From contig JAZRTY010000002.1 of assembly GCA_045652245.1 (NCBI GenBank), positions 1 to 35,505 of the forward strand: DNA of 35,505 bases. The letters run 5' to 3'. The translations under genes and the position numbers were made by a program. Positions 24,757 to 31,675 of the stretch are shown here, in pieces. The notes under the pieces are model-generated. The model saw nothing but the letters and a program-made list of their open reading frames with translations. It was not told the DNA's origin and did no database searches. This stretch comes from SIG622 sp045652245. GTDB lineage: Bacteria; Bacillota; Clostridia; Oscillospirales; CAG-382. The stretch's first letter is position 1. The number at the start of each line of letters is the position of its first letter.

Positions 24757-26169
24757 ATGAAAACAGATATTTTAATTATCGGAGCAGGCCCTGCAGGTAT
24801 TTTTACAGCCCTTGAGCTGATACGCCAAGGCTCAAAAAAGAAAATTGTCCTTGTGGAAAAAGGAGCGCCGATTGAAAAGCGAGGATGCCCGAAGTCAAAA
24901 ACTCAGAAATGTGTAAATTGTAAGCCGTTTTGTCATATAACAACAGGCTTTTCAGGCGCAGGTGCATTTTCTGACGGAAAGCTCTCTCTCAGCAGTGATG
25001 TCGGAGGCGATCTTCCGAATCTTGTAGGAGAGACACTTGTTCAGGAAACAATAGATTATACAGATAAAATTTATCTTGAATTCGGAGCTGACGACCACAT
25101 AGAGGGTGTGAGCAATCCGGAAGAAGTAAAGGAAATCAGAAAAAGAGCAATCAAGGCAGGTCTGAAGCTTGTTGACTGTCCGATACGCCACTTGGGTACC
25201 GAAAAGGCGCAGGAAATTTACTATTCAATTGAAAAGTACCTTGAAGAAAACGGAGTTGACCTTCGCTTCGGTATTGAGTGTACAAATCTCATTATCGAAA
25301 ACGGAAAATGCTGTGGCGCAAAAACAAAATCAACAAAGGGCGTGGAAGAGGACATCTACGCACAGGAAACAATCGTTGCAACAGGCAGACGAGGAGCCGA
25401 ATGGCTTGAAAAGGTATGTACCGAGTGTGGAATTCCTCACGAGCCGGGTACCGTTGATATCGGTGTGCGTGTTGAGGTACGTAATGAGATTATGGAGCAG
25501 GTAAATAAAGTGCTTTATGAATCAAAGCTTATCGGACACCCACCACCATTCAAGAATAAGGTTCGTACCTTCTGTCAGAATCCGGGAGGCTATGTCAGCC
25601 AGGAAAACTACGATAATGACTTGGCAGTTGTTAACGGACATTCCTATAAGGAACAGAAGTCGAACAATACAAACCTTGCAATTCTCGTATCTCACAACTT
25701 CCGTGTACCCTTTAATCAGCCGATAGCATACGCACAGAAGGTCGGCGAGCTTTCAAATATGCTTGCAAACGGACATATCCTGGTGCAAAGATACGGAGAT
25801 ATAATTGACGGAAAACGAACCTGGGAAAAGGAGCTTTCCTTCTCAAATCTCAAGCCTACACTTCCGGATGCTGTAGCAGGTGATATTACTGCAGCAATCC
25901 CGTATCGTGCAATGGTTAATATTATAAACTTCATTCAGGCACTTGACGAGGTAGTTCCGGGCTTTGCATCTACCGAAACACTTTTGTATGCACCCGAGCT
26001 TAAGTTTTACAGTAACAGAGTTACAATGGATGAAAACCTTGACACAGGTCTTGAAGGTCTGCATTGTCTTGGAGACTCAAGTGGCTGGACAAGAGGACTG
26101 ATGATGGCATCGGTTATGGGCGTGCTTATGGCAAGAAAGCTTGTACAAAAGGAGAAAACGCAGAAATAG
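24757..26169 (+). CDS. NAD(P)/FAD-dependent oxidoreductase (COG2509-like)
   Basis: 470 residues. An N-terminal FAD-binding Rossmann fold with GAGPAG (9-14) is followed by ELIRQGSKKKIVLVEKGAPIEKRG and a Cys cluster CPKSKTQKCVNCKPFCHI around residues 43-60, then GFSGAGAFSDGKLSLS. The C-terminus repeats the flavin site: GLHCLGDSSGWTRGLMMASVMGVLMAR. This matches the family of uncharacterised FAD dehydrogenases common in Clostridia; substrate unknown. ATG 24757 is chosen because of GGAGG five bases before it; the longer frame from 24664 overlaps the promoter. It is the last intact host gene before the mobile element; 18 bases after its stop a second gene begins and is broken. Confidence 0.88.
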   Translation: MKTDILIIGAGPAGIFTALELIRQGSKKKIVLVEKGAPIEKRGCPKSKTQKCVNCKPFCHITTGFSGAGAFSDGKLSLSSDVGGDLPNLVGETLVQETIDYTDKIYLEFGADDHIEGVSNPEEVKEIRKRAIKAGLKLVDCPIRHLGTEKAQEIYYSIEKYLEENGVDLRFGIECTNLIIENGKCCGAKTKSTKGVEEDIYAQETIVATGRRGAEWLEKVCTECGIPHEPGTVDIGVRVEVRNEIMEQVNKVLYESKLIGHPPPFKNKVRTFCQNPGGYVSQENYDNDLAVVNGHSYKEQKSNNTNLAILVSHNFRVPFNQPIAYAQKVGELSNMLANGHILVQRYGDIIDGKRTWEKELSFSNLKPTLPDAVAGDITAAIPYRAMVNIINFIQALDEVVPGFASTETLLYAPELKFYSNRVTMDENLDTGLEGLHCLGDSSGWTRGLMMASVMGVLMARKLVQKEKTQK

Positions 26170-26187
26170 CGAAAAGGAGAATAGAAA

Positions 26188-26256
26188 ATGAAACTTGGTA
26201 TAGTAGTTCATGCACCAATTTCATATATCTCTATATATCCTTATAAAACTCTCTAA
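26188..26256 (+). pseudogene. 5' fragment of an interrupted host gene
   Basis: After AAAAGGAGAATAGAAA a frame begins ATG at 26188 (MKLGIVVH) and stops at 26254-26256 after 22 codons. The ribosome site is ideal, yet from about codon 8 the sequence becomes AT-rich repeat DNA of the element. The best reading is a host gene, probably co-transcribed with the FAD dehydrogenase, whose body was displaced by insertion. Its identity cannot be told from eight residues. The remainder should lie beyond the right end of the element. Confidence 0.55.
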
Positions 26257-26329
26257 ATGGCTATAAACAAAGGATTATCACAAGAGCAGAATTCTATATA
26301 TTCCCGTATAACTCCGTATATCTCATAAA

Positions 26330-26392
26330 AAATTGGTGTCAGGAATGGTGTCAGGGCGTATATAAGCTATTTTAAAAGGGTTTGACACACCA
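26330..26392. repeat. Short repeats near the element end (arm-type site candidates)
   Basis: TGGTGTCA occurs at 26334-26341 and 26346-26353 (12-bp step), and a variant in opposite sense, TGACACACCA, at 26383-26392. Tandem short repeats close to an element end and next to an integrase-position gene are the usual form of integrase arm-binding sites. The tract 26222-26329 is AT-rich with repeated TATATCTC words and no gene. Confidence 0.5.
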
Positions 26393-26417
26393 AAAAATGA
26401 AACTACCATCACATTAT

Positions 26418-26455
26418 AAAAGGACTATGGAATAAAATCCGTAGTCCTTTTTGGT
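26418..26455. terminator. Terminator after the fusion gene
   Basis: AAAAGGACTA (26418-26427) and TAGTCCTTTT (26442-26451) form a 10-bp stem with T-tract on the plus strand and a shorter one on the minus strand. It is 11 bases beyond the stop of the methyltransferase fusion and can insulate element from host transcription. Confidence 0.65.
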
Positions 26456-26465
26456 TATGATAATT

Positions 26466-27860
26466 TTAGTAGTTTGTAAGAAGTATCTCTACTGTACGTC
26501 CACGATTTTTACGGCGGAAGTTAGAATGGGTGTAGTCACTTTCTAAATAGTATAGGTGTATGTTGTTGTACTTCGATTGCATTTCTTTTATCCATCCTCG
26601 CAACATCCGATTTTCTATACCATTATTACAGAGAACATTGGACAAAGCCCACTTAATACCATTTTTCGTACATTGCTCTAAATACAAATATAACCCACGC
26701 TCTTTTTCTTCATCCCAGAACTTATTATAAGTTGCCGTTGTTATCAGGTATGGAGGATCAAGATATATGAACGAGCTTTTATCAACCGGAACTTCATTGT
26801 AGTTAATATCGGTAAAAATATATGAACCCTGATAGAGTTTATTTGCAAAAGCGAGAAATTTTCTTTTTGCCAATGGCAAGTTGACTTTGTTATGTCCGAA
26901 AGGTGCATTATATTCACCTTTGAGGTTATGCTGCACCGTTGAACGATTGAAGCTATGGTAAACAAGGCATAGTCCCCAATACCAGTATTTTGTTTCACGT
27001 TCTTCTTGGGGTATTGCATTATAATCGTTTCTGCAAGTATAATACCCTTCTTCGTTATCTTTTCTTAAATCGTATTTCTCTACAATTTCCATAAGCATAT
27101 TCCAAGCATCTTCTGGAGGAGTGGCATGTAATGCTTTATACATATTCAAAAGAAAATGATTAGGCTCGTTTATGATTACTTTGTTAGCATTAGCATTTAT
27201 CCCAACGACCGCACTACCTGCAAAGGCGTCGATAAAAACATCAATCTCTTCCGGGAAGAACTTTGTTATATCAGGCAAAATTTTATACTTATTTCCAAGA
27301 TAAGCGAAAAGCGGTTCTATATATGAATTGTCCTTTTTCTTATAAGCTGTCCAATCTTCCAACTGATACATAGGGTGATTTTTGATATACTTTTTATTGT
27401 AAGCAAAGTCAAACACTCTATAAAGTAGCTCCTTTAACCCTTGCAGGTAGGTAGAAGAAATATAAATCTGTCTATCGGGTGAGCGATTATCAGAAACCTT
27501 ACTACTGCAAAAGCGTCTTTGTAACGATTTCAGTATCGGTAAACACTCTCCGATAAAAACACGATCCATTTTGTCTTTTAGGTATGAGTTATAATACCCG
27601 TAATATTTCTTTTGTAAGCTCGGCTTATCATAAATAGTAAGCATATACTCTTCAAAGACGGCATCAAATAAAATGGATGCATTATCACACTCTTGCGTTG
27701 TAAGTTCTACAAGCTTTTCTTTACGTGCGACACTTGCTTCTTCCGGCGTGACAAAAGAACCCTTCTCAATGGCAACTTTATTTCCATCGGGAAGGATGCA
27801 GTGAATTCGATATGAGAATTTAGAAGTGCCCTTTTGCTTTCTAACGCCTTTTATATACAT
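26466..27860 (-). CDS. Integrase-type DNA-binding domains fused to Dam-class adenine methyltransferase
   Basis: 464 residues. Residues about 1-50 look like a tyrosine-integrase arm-binding domain (YRIHCILPDGNKVAIEKGSF, then TPEEASVARKEKL); about 62-168 look like the SAM-like core-binding domain, ending DFAYNKKYIKNHP. The catalytic R-H-R-Y domain is missing. From about 180 there is a D12-class N6-adenine methyltransferase: YLGNKYKIL (187-195), DAFAGSAVVG (211-220, AdoMet motif I), DPPY (368-371, catalytic), and a C-terminal YTHSNFRRKNRGRTVEILLTNY. All methyltransferase motifs are intact. ATG 27860 has a weak ribosome site; GTG 27866 is possible. It reads toward the element end, the usual place of an integrase, and has its own promoter. 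Likely a GATC-type or element-specific methylase; its specificity is unknown. Confidence 0.88.
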   Translation of the reverse strand: MYIKGVRKQKGTSKFSYRIHCILPDGNKVAIEKGSFVTPEEASVARKEKLVELTTQECDNASILFDAVFEEYMLTIYDKPSLQKKYYGYYNSYLKDKMDRVFIGECLPILKSLQRRFCSSKVSDNRSPDRQIYISSTYLQGLKELLYRVFDFAYNKKYIKNHPMYQLEDWTAYKKKDNSYIEPLFAYLGNKYKILPDITKFFPEEIDVFIDAFAGSAVVGINANANKVIINEPNHFLLNMYKALHATPPEDAWNMLMEIVEKYDLRKDNEEGYYTCRNDYNAIPQEERETKYWYWGLCLVYHSFNRSTVQHNLKGEYNAPFGHNKVNLPLAKRKFLAFANKLYQGSYIFTDINYNEVPVDKSSFIYLDPPYLITTATYNKFWDEEKERGLYLYLEQCTKNGIKWALSNVLCNNGIENRMLRGWIKEMQSKYNNIHLYYLESDYTHSNFRRKNRGRTVEILLTNY

Positions 27861-27893
27861 AATCACTTACCCACTAATTCTTCTTTATAATAT

Positions 27894-27922
27894 ATTATAT
27901 CATAAATGAAGCTTATTGGCAA
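27894..27922 (-). promoter_or_regulatory. Sigma-A promoter for the fusion gene
   Basis: On the minus strand TTGCCA (27922-27917) and TATAAT (27899-27894) with a 17-base spacer, about 34 bases before ATG 27860. Confidence 0.65.
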
Positions 27923-27953
27923 TGATGTCATAATAAAAAATGTTGTTTTTTGT

Positions 27954-28080
27954 CACTTAAATATTCGTAGAGCATTAAAGTTTGATATAAAATAAATAAG
28001 ATTAAAAAAATCGCAAAATATTTAAGATGTAAACCCCGAAAACATTGTAGTTGAATGGTTTGTCGATTAAATATTTGCGA
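27954..28080. repeat. Inverted repeats between the fusion gene and the recombinase operon
   Basis: TCGCAAAATATTTAA (28011-28025) faces TTAAATATTTGCGA (28067-28080), and a looser copy TTAAATATTCGTAG starts at about 27957. The rest of 27923-28096 is AT-rich without a gene. Position next to a serine recombinase operon makes recombinase-binding subsites plausible. Confidence 0.5.
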
Positions 28081-28096
28081 CTTTATTTTTTAGTTG

Positions 28097-28240
28097 TTAT
28101 TGCTGGCTATTGTCTTCCATTTCCGAAATCTCATCTAAAACTTCTTTTCCGTACTTCTCAATTAACATTACCAGATAGTCAATGCAGCAGTTAAAAGCAG
28201 CTATTTGGGCAAAAGTCCAGCCTTCATATTCTTCATCCAT
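28097..28240 (-). CDS. 47-residue acidic protein, last gene of the recombinase operon
   Basis: Starts at ATG 28240, one base after the recombinase stop codon (TAA-T-ATG), so probably translated by coupling; there is no separate ribosome site. 47 residues, acidic (net charge clearly negative), beginning MDEEYEGWTFAQIAAF and containing NCCIDYLVMLIEKYGKEVLDEI, which predicts one or two helices. No family is recognised. Its size and position suggest an accessory or antagonist of the recombinase, by inference only. Confidence 0.55.
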   Translation of the reverse strand: MDEEYEGWTFAQIAAFNCCIDYLVMLIEKYGKEVLDEISEMEDNSQQ

Positions 28241-28241
28241 A

Positions 28242-28901
28242 TTAACTGCTCACCACAGCTTTCGAATGCTCTTGTTCATACTGCTTTTTATATCGGTAGT
28301 AAGTAGGTACCGAAATTTCCAGTTCTCTTATTGCGTCAAAAGGCTTTAATGCGCCTTGCAGAACTCTCTCAAAGGTTTCCGTAAACTTGTCCCACTCACA
28401 GGCATGAGGTCTACCCATCTTGTCCCATTCGCCACGTTCTTTAAGGGCGAGAAGACCCGTGCGTTGTCTCTCGGCACGTTTCGTGGTCTCTATATCGGCG
28501 AAAACACTTAGCAAGTCGAGCGTCAGGTTCTGTATACAATCAAACAACATTTTGTGCATTGGCGATTCAAAATCAATATCAATGGTTGTGGTTGGTATTT
28601 CTAATATCATCACACGGATATTATTTTCACGGTAAAAAGCCATTTCTTTGGCGAGCATAGAATAATCTCTGCCCATCCTGTCCAGTTCTGCGAAAATTAT
28701 CGTATCAGATGGGCGAAGGATTGCTTCTTTAAGCGTTTTATAATAAGGACGATCAAAAGTTTTACCAGACATTTTATCTACAAAAATGTCGTGTGCCAAA
28801 GTTATACCACGCTCTTTACAGAAGGTATTTATTAATAATATACCTCGGTCCTCACATTGCGAGACCGTACTCGTTCTATGGTATGCGTAGAAATTCCCCA
28901 T
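28242..28901 (-). CDS. Serine recombinase (resolvase/invertase family)
   Basis: 219 residues. The N-terminal catalytic domain has YAYHRTSTVSQ with nucleophile Ser11 and Arg9, VDKMSGKTFDRP, and LDRMGRD with Arg75 and Arg78. A long helix (about 110-140, ending ADIETTKRAERQRTGLLALKERGEW) leads to a C-terminal Hin-type helix-turn-helix (PFDAIRELEISVPTYYRYKKQY). All active-site residues are present. Length fits small resolvases/invertases, not large serine integrases, so it more likely resolves dimers or flips a segment than integrates the element. ATG 28901 shares one base with the upstream stop (TGATG). It is third in a four-gene operon. Confidence 0.93.
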   Translation of the reverse strand: MGNFYAYHRTSTVSQCEDRGILLINTFCKERGITLAHDIFVDKMSGKTFDRPYYKTLKEAILRPSDTIIFAELDRMGRDYSMLAKEMAFYRENNIRVMILEIPTTTIDIDFESPMHKMLFDCIQNLTLDLLSVFADIETTKRAERQRTGLLALKERGEWDKMGRPHACEWDKFTETFERVLQGALKPFDAIRELEISVPTYYRYKKQYEQEHSKAVVSS

Positions 28902-29278
28902 CAGATTTCACATCCTTCCTTAATAACCACTTCGTAAATCTCATCCGATAGAGAAGATGCAAACATAACTTCAACATTAGAGCACTCCGCATTATTTTTC
29001 AATTCCTTATAAAGTATGTAAGCTGCCTGCACATCTTTGCGGTACTCAAAGGTATGACACAAAGCATCCTCGTTAAAGCTATACACCCAAGCACCATAAA
29101 GAACTATGTTGTCAAGACACGTCATATCCGACGGAAAAGGAGTGCCGTGTGTAAGCATTATGCATTCGTCTGACACTTCAAGCACACAGTCCAAAATCCG
29201 CCCCTCAAGATAGGCATCCTGATCCTTTATTCCTTCCTCAACCAAAATGGCTTTCAATAAATCTCTAATCGTCAGCAT
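28901..29278 (-). CDS. Hypothetical protein, second gene of the recombinase operon
   Basis: 125 residues starting at ATG 29278 with AAGAGGTG six bases upstream; a longer frame to 29347 would overlap the preceding gene and is rejected. It begins MLTIRDLLKAIL and contains THGTPFPSD and GAWVYSFNEDALCHTFEYRKDVQAAYILYKEL. The preceding gene has the same order of features (MMTVKDL, ATPFQKD, YWVYEHSS, then a helix with AQAFYSEE), so the two are probably distant paralogues. Soluble, acidic, no known domain. Stop and recombinase start overlap by one base. Confidence 0.7.
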   Translation of the reverse strand: MLTIRDLLKAILVEEGIKDQDAYLEGRILDCVLEVSDECIMLTHGTPFPSDMTCLDNIVLYGAWVYSFNEDALCHTFEYRKDVQAAYILYKELKNNAECSNVEVMFASSLSDEIYEVVIKEGCEI

Positions 29279-29279
29279 A

Positions 29280-29717
29280 CTAACACCTCTTTTCGTAAAT
29301 AATGCAATCTTTACGTTCGTCATCGATGTAAAGAATTGCTTTTTCAAAAAGGATTCCGTCTACTTCGAATTTTTCCTCACTGTAAAAGGCTTGTGCTTTC
29401 TCCAAGGTTTCAAACCACCTGAACTCGTAAAAATTTGCAAGTGATGAATGTTCATATACCCAGTAGCCGACCGGGAGTGCAAGAGCGTAAACAGCGTCAA
29501 AGTTTTCTTTTTCAAATCGCTTTGCCCAATAATTCGATTTTGCTGTATCCTTTTGAAAAGGAGTAGCATATAAATAATGGAACTCGCCATTTTCTCCAAA
29601 AACCACTACCGTTTTGTCTTTGAGCATCAAACACTCTATTGCATTTTTTGTGAAGTCCTCCAATTTTGTTTGCCTAATGGTCGTGCAGTAGAACTCGGCT
29701 AAATCTTTTACCGTCAT
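29280..29717 (-). CDS. Hypothetical protein, first gene of the recombinase operon
   Basis: 145 residues. Start ATG 29717 is set by GGAGGTG five bases before; a TTG immediately upstream is less likely. It begins MTVKDLAEFYCTTI and has VVVFGENGEFHYLYATPFQKD, LPVGYWVYEHSSLANFYEFRWF and a C-terminal ILYIDDERKDCIIYEKRC. It shares the TPF...WVY...helix order with the next gene. No catalytic or membrane motif is visible. Upstream, two identical 16-bp direct repeats (29790-29855) may be operators, so expression of the whole operon, including the recombinase, could be controlled there. Confidence 0.7.
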   Translation of the reverse strand: MTVKDLAEFYCTTIRQTKLEDFTKNAIECLMLKDKTVVVFGENGEFHYLYATPFQKDTAKSNYWAKRFEKENFDAVYALALPVGYWVYEHSSLANFYEFRWFETLEKAQAFYSEEKFEVDGILFEKAILYIDDERKDCIIYEKRC

Positions 29718-29789
29718 CAAAACACCTCCGAATTATGTAATTTATAATGAACTTCATAAATATAAAATTATGAAAACATTACCATTTCA

Positions 29790-29855
29790 ATATTCTTAAA
29801 AAGTATAATTAAATATAATATGAGAATTGCCGTAAAACCATATTCTTAAAAAGTA
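29790..29855. repeat. Paired 16-bp direct repeats upstream of the recombinase operon
   Basis: ATATTCTTAAAAAGTA occurs exactly at 29790-29805 and 29840-29855, 50 bp apart (about five helical turns). They sit in the roughly 330-base noncoding gap 29718-30051, of which the remainder is AT-rich with a terminator hairpin at its right. Likely protein-binding sites. Confidence 0.55.
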
Positions 29856-29954
29856 CTTGCAACTACTTTTGAATTATTCAACCAAATACAAGGGCTTTTT
29901 GAGAATGGTCAGCTGTGATGATACCGCATGTTTCGGCTAAAGCCAAGGCCTTTT

Positions 29955-30001
29955 TCAAAAAATATCGTGCAAAAAGCGATTTCTCACTTTTGCACGATAT
30001 T
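29955..30001 (-). terminator. Terminator of the Cys-rich gene unit
   Basis: AATATCGTGCAAAA (29961-29974) pairs perfectly with TTTTGCACGATATT (29988-30001), and a run of T follows on the minus strand. It is about 50 bases past the stop at 30052. Confidence 0.75.
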
Positions 30002-30051
30002 TTGCATAATTTTTGGAACTTTATGACGATAACGCCCGGTAAACTGTGGCA

Positions 30052-30531
30052 TTATCTTTTTTTCAATTTATGTAAAAGTTCAATTTCTTCATTTTTTATA
30101 AAGCAAGGCTTACCCATAAGACATTCGCGATACCCATCAATATAGCCCTGATCGAGCCCTTGACTATACCCAAGTTGTCTGCACTCACACCAATCTTCCT
30201 CACAAAGTTCTTCATCTTCCTCTTGAAGCCTTTCGATATAACCTTTTTTGAAACCCTGATTGTAACCCGCATCATATGCTTCCATAATTTCTTCGTCATC
30301 AACATCGTCATCATCTGCATCAAATTCACAATCTGGGTGATAGTAGCACTCCTTATCACAGTTTTCGCCATTACACATAACCATTTTGTTAAAGGGGCAA
30401 TAAGAACCTTGATTGTTTTCATTACCTGCATACAATGGATGATTTACACATTGGATACCACCACAAGTACCTTTTTCCACACAACTACATAATATACCTG
30501 TTAAAAACGGACAACGTGTTATATTATTCAT
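30052..30531 (-). CDS. Cys-rich protein with GYxQG repeats, unknown function
   Basis: 159 residues. The N-terminal 70 residues contain ten cysteines (for example CPFLTGILCSC, CGGIQC, CPFNKMVMC, CDKEC, C-YYHPDC) that could bind zinc or an Fe-S cluster. An acidic tract DADDDDVDDEE follows at about 71-81, then two related units AYDAGYNQGFKKGYIERL and LGYSQGLDQGYIDGYREC. No known domain is recognised; the combination suggests a metal-binding, charged scaffold or nucleic-acid-associated protein. ATG 30531 has TAGGAGC about nine bases upstream. Confidence 0.65.
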   Translation of the reverse strand: MNNITRCPFLTGILCSCVEKGTCGGIQCVNHPLYAGNENNQGSYCPFNKMVMCNGENCDKECYYHPDCEFDADDDDVDDEEIMEAYDAGYNQGFKKGYIERLQEEDEELCEEDWCECRQLGYSQGLDQGYIDGYRECLMGKPCFIKNEEIELLHKLKKR

Positions 30532-30579
30532 TCTGATCAGCTCCTATAAATAAAAAATCTTATCTTCTTAAACTCAACT

Positions 30580-31362
30580 TTACATTTCTCTCAAACGAGC
30601 AGCTTCTTTTTCATCCTTACAGTACTGTAATAGAATATGATTCCCGTTTTCGTCACGTTCGACGGAAGAAAAGGAGGCAACAATATCATCATACTCAATC
30701 TTGAATGTGAAATTTCTTTCTTCATATTTAAACTTACCATTGGTTTCAAACGCTTTGTGCTTCATCATCTTATCAAAGATACGTGTTTCTTGAATAAAGT
30801 TTTCAAGATCCGAAGGAGAGGAAAAGATGCCTGCATAATAGGCATCCATAGTTTTAGTGGTTTCGTCGCCGCTATATACGGTTTCGACGTCGAAGATTTC
30901 ACCCAAGCAAGGTATGGAGAAGTCTGTCCACCTGTCCCATTCTTCGTCGTATTCAGCCTTGAAGCTGACATTTTTATACCCCTCATAATCCCTTAAAAAC
31001 ACCGAGAAGTGTCCGGCGTTAAAATTGCCGTCCTCAATTCTTTCTTTTAGCTTTTTGTAGGTATTAAACCCCTCGGAGTAATAGTCCAACTCCGTATTAA
31101 CCCTTAATGTTTCATTTACAGGGGGTTCATCATATAGAAGAAAGAACCTGTATCTTGGAACCTCTTTAACTGAACCGGATGATGTTGAAATTTTATACCC
31201 ATTCTTATTTGCTTGTATATTACATTCATACTTCGTTACCCATTTTGTCTGTTCCGCCAACGGAACCACATCTGCAACCTCGTTTCTGAAGAAAATGTTT
31301 TTTCTGCTTATCATAGCAGAAGCAAAAAGTTCTAACAATTCTTTAACCTTTATATTTTTCAT
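30580..31362 (-). CDS. Hypothetical protein (260 residues)
   Basis: Soluble protein with a start like the recombinase-operon proteins (MKNIKVKELLELFASAM). It is rich in beta-type segments: KYECNIQANKNGYKIST, PRYRFFLLYDEPPVNETL, HFSVFLRDYEGYKNVSFKAEYDEEW, FTFKIEYDDIVASF. It has the conserved-looking phrase GEIFDVETVYSG and a YAGIFSSPSDLENFIQET helix. No catalytic motif. ATG 31362 is chosen with AGGAG ten bases upstream; GTG 31371 would be only two bases from it. The Cys-rich gene follows 48 bases later and is probably co-transcribed. Confidence 0.65.
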   Translation of the reverse strand: MKNIKVKELLELFASAMISRKNIFFRNEVADVVPLAEQTKWVTKYECNIQANKNGYKISTSSGSVKEVPRYRFFLLYDEPPVNETLRVNTELDYYSEGFNTYKKLKERIEDGNFNAGHFSVFLRDYEGYKNVSFKAEYDEEWDRWTDFSIPCLGEIFDVETVYSGDETTKTMDAYYAGIFSSPSDLENFIQETRIFDKMMKHKAFETNGKFKYEERNFTFKIEYDDIVASFSSVERDENGNHILLQYCKDEKEAARLREM

Positions 31363-31590
31363 GGTGTTCACACTCCTAAATTTCTATTAAATTATGCAAA
31401 ATAAAAGGGGTTTCAAATCTCTAAAATCACCTGAACCCCACAAATATCATTAACTATTCAAATTAACAATAACACCTAAAACTACTAAACTTACACTTAA
31501 CCTTCTTTTTTTATTTAATCGCCGCCGAACAGGTTCATCATGGCAACAATTTTTCTCTGCTCGGCGACGATAATTAAAAATGCGTTGAAT

Positions 31591-31671
31591 AACTGCCGCT
31601 AAAAACTTACACTATGTAAATTTGGATAGGAGTAGAAAAGGACCAGTAATTATGTAAGTTTTCGGGCAGTT
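31591..31671. repeat. Imperfect inverted repeat and gene remnant
   Basis: AACTGCC(GCT)AAAAACTTACA (31591-31611) faces TGTAAGTTTTCGGGCAGTT (31653-31671), just after the stop of the 271-residue gene. To its left, on the minus strand, 31520-31590 encodes a stop-free tail ending VAEQRKIVAMMNLFGGD with no start, which looks like the decayed end of a lost gene. The remainder of the gap 31363-31520 shows nothing I can support. Confidence 0.45.
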
Positions 31672-31675
31672 CGCA

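Noticed and set aside
28242..28901. The serine recombinase as the element's integrase
   Set aside because: At 219 residues with a Hin-type HTH it lacks the large C-terminal domains of serine integrases; resolvase or invertase is likelier.
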